Shown: piece by piece, positions 60,113-64,000 of the stretch | How positions within the stretch are numbered: position 1 is the stretch's first letter | How the letters are laid out: every line of letters starts with the position of its first letter | From: Trichosphaerium sp. ATCC 40318 | Lineage: Eukaryota > Discosea > Flabellinia > Trichosidae | Assembly (NCBI GenBank): GCA_038496445.1 | Contig: JALMLS010000015.1 | Location: 186,001 to 250,000 of the forward strand | Length of the DNA stretch: 64,000 nucleotides | Direction: 5' to 3' | Made by a program: the position numbers and the translations under genes | Notes under the pieces: model-generated | What the model saw: the letters and a program-made list of their open reading frames with translations, nothing else | What the model was told of the DNA's origin: nothing | The model's database searches: none

Positions 60113-62411
60113 ATGCAACCAAAAAGCGTTTCTCTTGTTATCTCAGTCTTACTATCATGCTTTGCATTTGCTCAAGTAACGGAAGGTATGTGGCTGTACA
60201 ACATTAAAACTTCTGCACCAGCTGAAACAAAAAAAAGAGCTCTGTAGTTACTTTTAAAACCACTTTACCAACTTTTCTTCCAACCACTGTAAACAATAGT
60301 GAGGTGGTTTTTTGTTTTGTTTTTTTGCTCGCCTTTATGACCTACGAACAACTGAAGCTACGTGCTGCTACATTGACTAAGTACTCGGAAACACTAGTTA
60401 GTATAATTTAATTTGTTTCGGGTTTTTAATTTAGGCGCGTGGCATTTGTTTATCCACAACTGTTTGTAGTTAATGACATACACATTGCTAACTCATTTTT
60501 TGAAAGAACTAAGCTTTGGTGTTGAACCTGGCGCTGAGTGCTTGCTTGTAGTCGACAACTGGATAATTGTGTGCTCTAATCACTCTCTAACGTATTACCT
60601 GTGGAATGGTAAGTCCTGAAACCCTTGACAAGTCATCCCTTACAATTTCTAGGTACCGCTATACTTGCGAACCACACAAAACCCTTCTGGGACGATGTCA
60701 ACCAAGCCTATAAAAATGGACATCCTCAAGGTGAGACAAAAGTTGTATGAACTAATATCAACAATACCTAAAGGTATTACTACTGGAAGTATACTAGCCG
60801 ATATTTTTGTAACTACTGGTTCGGAGAATGACAGCCAAATAGTACGCTCCTCTTTCTTAATTTTTCCACATGTGCCACGCAAATAACTTGAAATTGTAGG
60901 CGGTTTTAGATAGTGATTTCAATTTCACGCGAGCCTTGCATTTAAGTTTAATCAACAGTCCAAATTATGCACAGATAGCTATTGATCCTTCTGATACATA
61001 TATTCTTGTTGCTGTGTTTGGAACTATTCCTGGTATCTACCAGTACCTCATTGACGATGGTACCAAACAGATATTTACGTTGAATATGACCCATTTCAGG
61101 TTCTCACACAGGTACTTATCAAGCCTCTTATAATGCTAGTACGCCACAGGTACAGCAGGATTCGAATTCCTATTAGTGGTCATCTGACACCTATGGTGAC
61201 CTTTCTAATAGCTAGTAGGGAGTATCATTCATTACCACTGACGTACTAATTGTACCATCAACCGGCTACCTGTTCTACTTTAACTTTAGTACATTTCATT
61301 CAACAGTTCTTTTTGTATAACAATAATGCGATCTCTAGTGGAATATGGCCAACCAAATGGCCAAATTGCAAACAGCATACCTATGGAGGATCAAGGTGTA
61401 CACGCATACTCTTGGGCAGATGTTTTTATACTTGAGAGCACCCGTGTTCGCCTTTTTTTTAACAATGGTATCTAACAAATATTATACCAAAACTGCCCTA
61501 TATTTACAGTATTTAGGAAGTTTTGCAGGAATCCCTGTAGGTCCTCCATCCTCGGCAGTCAAAGTGACAATAGACAGATATGGAAATATCTTTTGGATAA
61601 CCAACGTAGTGTTGACTGTTTCTCCAAAACCAGCGTTCATACCACAAGCTCCAACTTTTATACCTACCACTATGTCAACCCCAACATCTATACAACCTGT
61701 TACAGCTACACCTCAGGCTCCACGTGCGCTTTTTGCTAGCTAATTTTGTGTAAACTAAGTACTTTTAGCAATCGTTTGTGCTACAGGAACATGTAGAATA
61801 GAAGGTGATTATATTATCGCACAAGACATTTCTATTGTCGGAAATAGCTCTATTGTCGTAACTGGTGAGTTTTTGTATCTACAATAATGGTTGATGAAAG
61901 TTGTTTAGGTGACGTAGAATGGAAATCAGGAAGTGTTCTTACTCTTGATTACTTGACGAATGTTACAGTAAAAGGATGTTTAAACTTGACAAATGCTTCA
62001 ATTGTACTTGTTCCTCCTTCTGACAAAAACTCGTTGGCATCTCGAGATCGTGCACTCCTCTTCAGTGCATCAGAGTGCGATATTGATACAAGTGGATTGC
62101 TGGTAGACTTTGGAATACTTGAGTGTATAAACCCATCTCTTGATACATCAGGTACCAAATGAACACTTTACAACTTTCTAATTATATTTGAAGGGCTGAG
62201 GAAGATTTTTGTATTGTTTGATGACACATGCCAAGGTAGTACTAGCAACGTTGTGAAGTACTCATTGATCGTTGTTGGTATTGTGGCGGGTTTGATAATA
62301 TTGTTGCTGATTGTTGGTGTCATCTGGAAACCTCAGATATTCTTCCCATTTCACAACTACAGAAAAAAAAGACAGCGAGAAAATGCCAAGATCAAAAGTG
62401 AGCAGTTGTAA
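60113..62411 (+). CDS. Type I membrane protein with large ectodomain, copy A
   Basis: About ten exons. Signal peptide MQPKSVSLVISVLLSCFAFA. Ectodomain: ELSFGVEPGAECLLVVDNWI, GITTGSILADIFVTTG, YAQIAIDPSDTYILVAVFG, GIYQYLI, then GVHAYSWADVFILEST. A Pro/Thr-rich stalk (FIPQAPTFIPTTMSTPTS) precedes a second extracellular region (ATGTCRIEGDYIIAQDISIV, TGDVEWKSGSVLTLDYL). One transmembrane helix (LIVVGIVAGLIILLLIVGV) and a short basic tail (FHNYRKKRQRENAK). Several NxS/T sites suggest N-glycosylation. It looks like a surface protein; the beta-rich ectodomain is not recognised. Exon joins fit GT-AG and match copy B. Confidence 0.72.
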
Positions 62412-62729
62412 ATAAAGCATGCTTCCATATTTACTTAGATTATAACCTGTATTGAGAATTCACTGACCTTAGTATTTTTAGTGTATCAGCAGTTTTCATT
62501 GAGTTACTCTTCAACACTTGTTTCTTTGAAAAAATACAGGTTGTAATTTGCTAACCAACATCGCTTTTGGGTAATATCTATTCGCTCTGCACTTACAAGA
62601 ATTAGTTTTAGTGAAGAGTAGAAGTATCTTACTGTTCTCCAAAAAATTAGACGAATTTCACTAGGTCAAAGACGCTCTAATTATTAGTACCTGGTAGCTT
62701 AAAAAAACCTGATAGGATTCCATTTTCTA
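62412..62729. other. Spacer between membrane protein genes
   Basis: About 320 bases with the promoter of copy B. Nothing recognised. Confidence 0.45.
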
Positions 62730-64000
62730 ATGCCAAACAGAAACATTTTAATGTTTCTCCTTCTATCTACCTTCGCTTGTATTATGCTGAATGCTCAACC
62801 CGAAGGTACGTTCCGAGCTTGTTAGACAAATAGTTTTCCAAACCGAAGAAACAGCTGCTTGCCCTGTAGCCATTCTTTGGCTAAGTGGCGTAGTAATTAC
62901 TGGTTTTTGATTTAAAATCCGCTTTTTTGTGAGGTTCTACAGTTACTAAAGTTGTTGAGAACCAAACCATAGGTTTAGATACTATGCTAGGCGTTAGCAA
63001 TTTCTAGATTTAATTGTCCACGTGACCGAGTACTAAGAATTTTTATTTTCTAGAGCTGTATGCTATGGATATTGAAGCTGGCTCTGAATGCTTACTTGTC
63101 GTCGACGAAAGGCTACTAGTTTGCTCTAATCGATCATTAGTTGTTTACAACTGGTCAGGTAATTAGCTTATCTTGTAGCGCCTTGACCTAACGCCTGCGA
63201 ATATGTACAGGAGACATGTATACGCTAAGTGTTAGAAAAATCAATTGGGGGAACGATGCGGATGATACCTTTCGCGATTCCCATCCCCAAGGTACCATAG
63301 CGATGAAAGGAAGCTGTAAGATTAACATCAAATAAATAGGTATTGCCACAGGAAGATACTTGTCTGATATTTTTGTTACGACTGGTTTTACTGACGAGAG
63401 GCAGATAGTACGAGCTTGTTTTCTTACTATTGTGATAAGTTTTTTAGGCTGTTTTAGATAGCGAGCTAAGTTTGAGAAGAACTCTAAGTTTAGATTTAAA
63501 CTTGATCGATCCAGATTATAGACAGATAACTATTGATCCTTCTGATACTTATATACTCGTTTCTGTCTTTAAACCAATCGCTGGTATCTACCAGTATTTT
63601 ATTAATGGTGAGATAATAATTTTTCGCACACTGCTTACCATGATAGGCACTCACACTGGTACGTACAAAGCCAACTATGGTGAAGACTTCCCTCAGGTAC
63701 TGTTACACAATCAAATGCGCTCTACCAACAACATGCTCTAACATTGAATAGGGAGTAGGGTTTATATCAAATGATGTGCTAACAGTACCATCTACCAAAT
63801 TCCTGTTGTACTTTACAATTGGTACGTATGTGCTCCTTTGTTTTTTCTTGTAATGTGCACTGTTAAGGTGACTATGACCAGCCAACACATAACACAACAA
63901 ATCCCGATCCTTTCAAAGGTCAGGCTATACATGCATATCCTAGCAACGACTTCTTCATACTGGAGAGTGAAAACGGAGCATTTTTGCTTCATAGTAATGG
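62730..64000 (+). CDS. Type I membrane protein, copy B (cut by window end)
   Basis: Partial gene: 5' end present, 3' end beyond 64000. Signal peptide MPNRNILMFLLLSTFACIML. Then LYAMDIEAGSECLLVVDERL, GIATGRYLSDIFVTTG, YRQITIDPSDTYILVSVFK, GIYQYFING, and GQAIHAYPSNDFFILESENG up to the edge. The exons and intron phases match copy A one for one (e.g. PQ|GI(T/A)TG and QI|AVLDS), so this is a tandem duplicate. Its last parts (stalk, TM) are not in the window. Confidence 0.7.

Noticed and set aside
61150-61200. TTCGAAT with a 4-bp stem, possible tRNA T-arm
   Set aside because: Lies in an intron of the membrane-protein gene and lacks the rest of a cloverleaf.

Overview
This window is nuclear DNA of a compact, AT-leaning genome from a unicellular eukaryote. 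Genes lie on both strands, are a few hundred bases apart, and are mostly cut by many short introns (about 45-130 nt). The 5' splice site is very often GTACGT/GTACGC/GTACGA instead of GTAAGT, and acceptors are mostly TAG, sometimes AAG or CAG. I cannot name the species. A GST with a long 'VPRDM' tail and a repeat/nuclease protein of the 'DWYNVT' type recall stramenopile, algal or fungus-like protists, but this is only a hint.

Layout: (1) 0.3-5 kb: U2AF large subunit and a NYN/PIN-type nuclease-like protein. (2) 5-8.6 kb: an F-box/LRR gene, an unrecognised single-exon gene and a decayed LRR gene. (3) 8.8-24.2 kb: housekeeping block with ER glucosyltransferase UGGT, mitochondrial tricarboxylate carrier, the autophagy scaffold ATG11/FIP200, a small basic protein and a nucleoside hydrolase. 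(4) 24.5-30.2 kb: two MORN-like repeat genes, one MORN pseudogene, a zinc-ribbon-like gene and a 2-oxoglutarate oxygenase. (5) 30.4-35.3 kb: an unusual split of cyclase-associated protein (CAP). Four tandem CAP N-terminal helical domains sit in one gene, and a ubiquitin-like/CARP (CAP C-terminal) fusion sits in its convergent neighbour. (6) 36-39 kb: a tandem triplet of degenerate histidine-phosphatase-like genes. (7) 39.4-47.5 kb: esterase, cytochrome b5, amino-acid permease, and a repeat plus PD-(D/E)XK-like protein. (8) 47.5-50.6 kb: BCS1-type AAA fragment, a second copy of the unrecognised gene of block 2, and another decayed LRR gene. (9) 50.8-59.4 kb: a small Cys-rich gene, TBC Rab-GAP, divergent actin-related protein, a hidden small gene, GST-like protein and prolyl aminopeptidase. 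(10) 60.1-64 kb: two tandem type I membrane protein genes, the second cut by the window edge.

The housekeeping genes are independent units. The accessory part consists of expanding and decaying families: LRR, MORN, the 'GWSI' family, the RHM phosphatase-like family and the membrane proteins. LRR and GWSI members occur together at two loci 43 kb apart. The most interesting item is the CAP locus. The two halves of a normally single actin-turnover protein are encoded tail to tail, the N-terminal half is quadrupled and the C-terminal half is fused to a ubiquitin-like domain. Several genes were recovered only by splicing by eye (cytochrome b5, zinc-ribbon gene, 5' exons of one MORN and one LRR gene, ARP first exon, permease last exons). 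Exon borders are therefore predictions.
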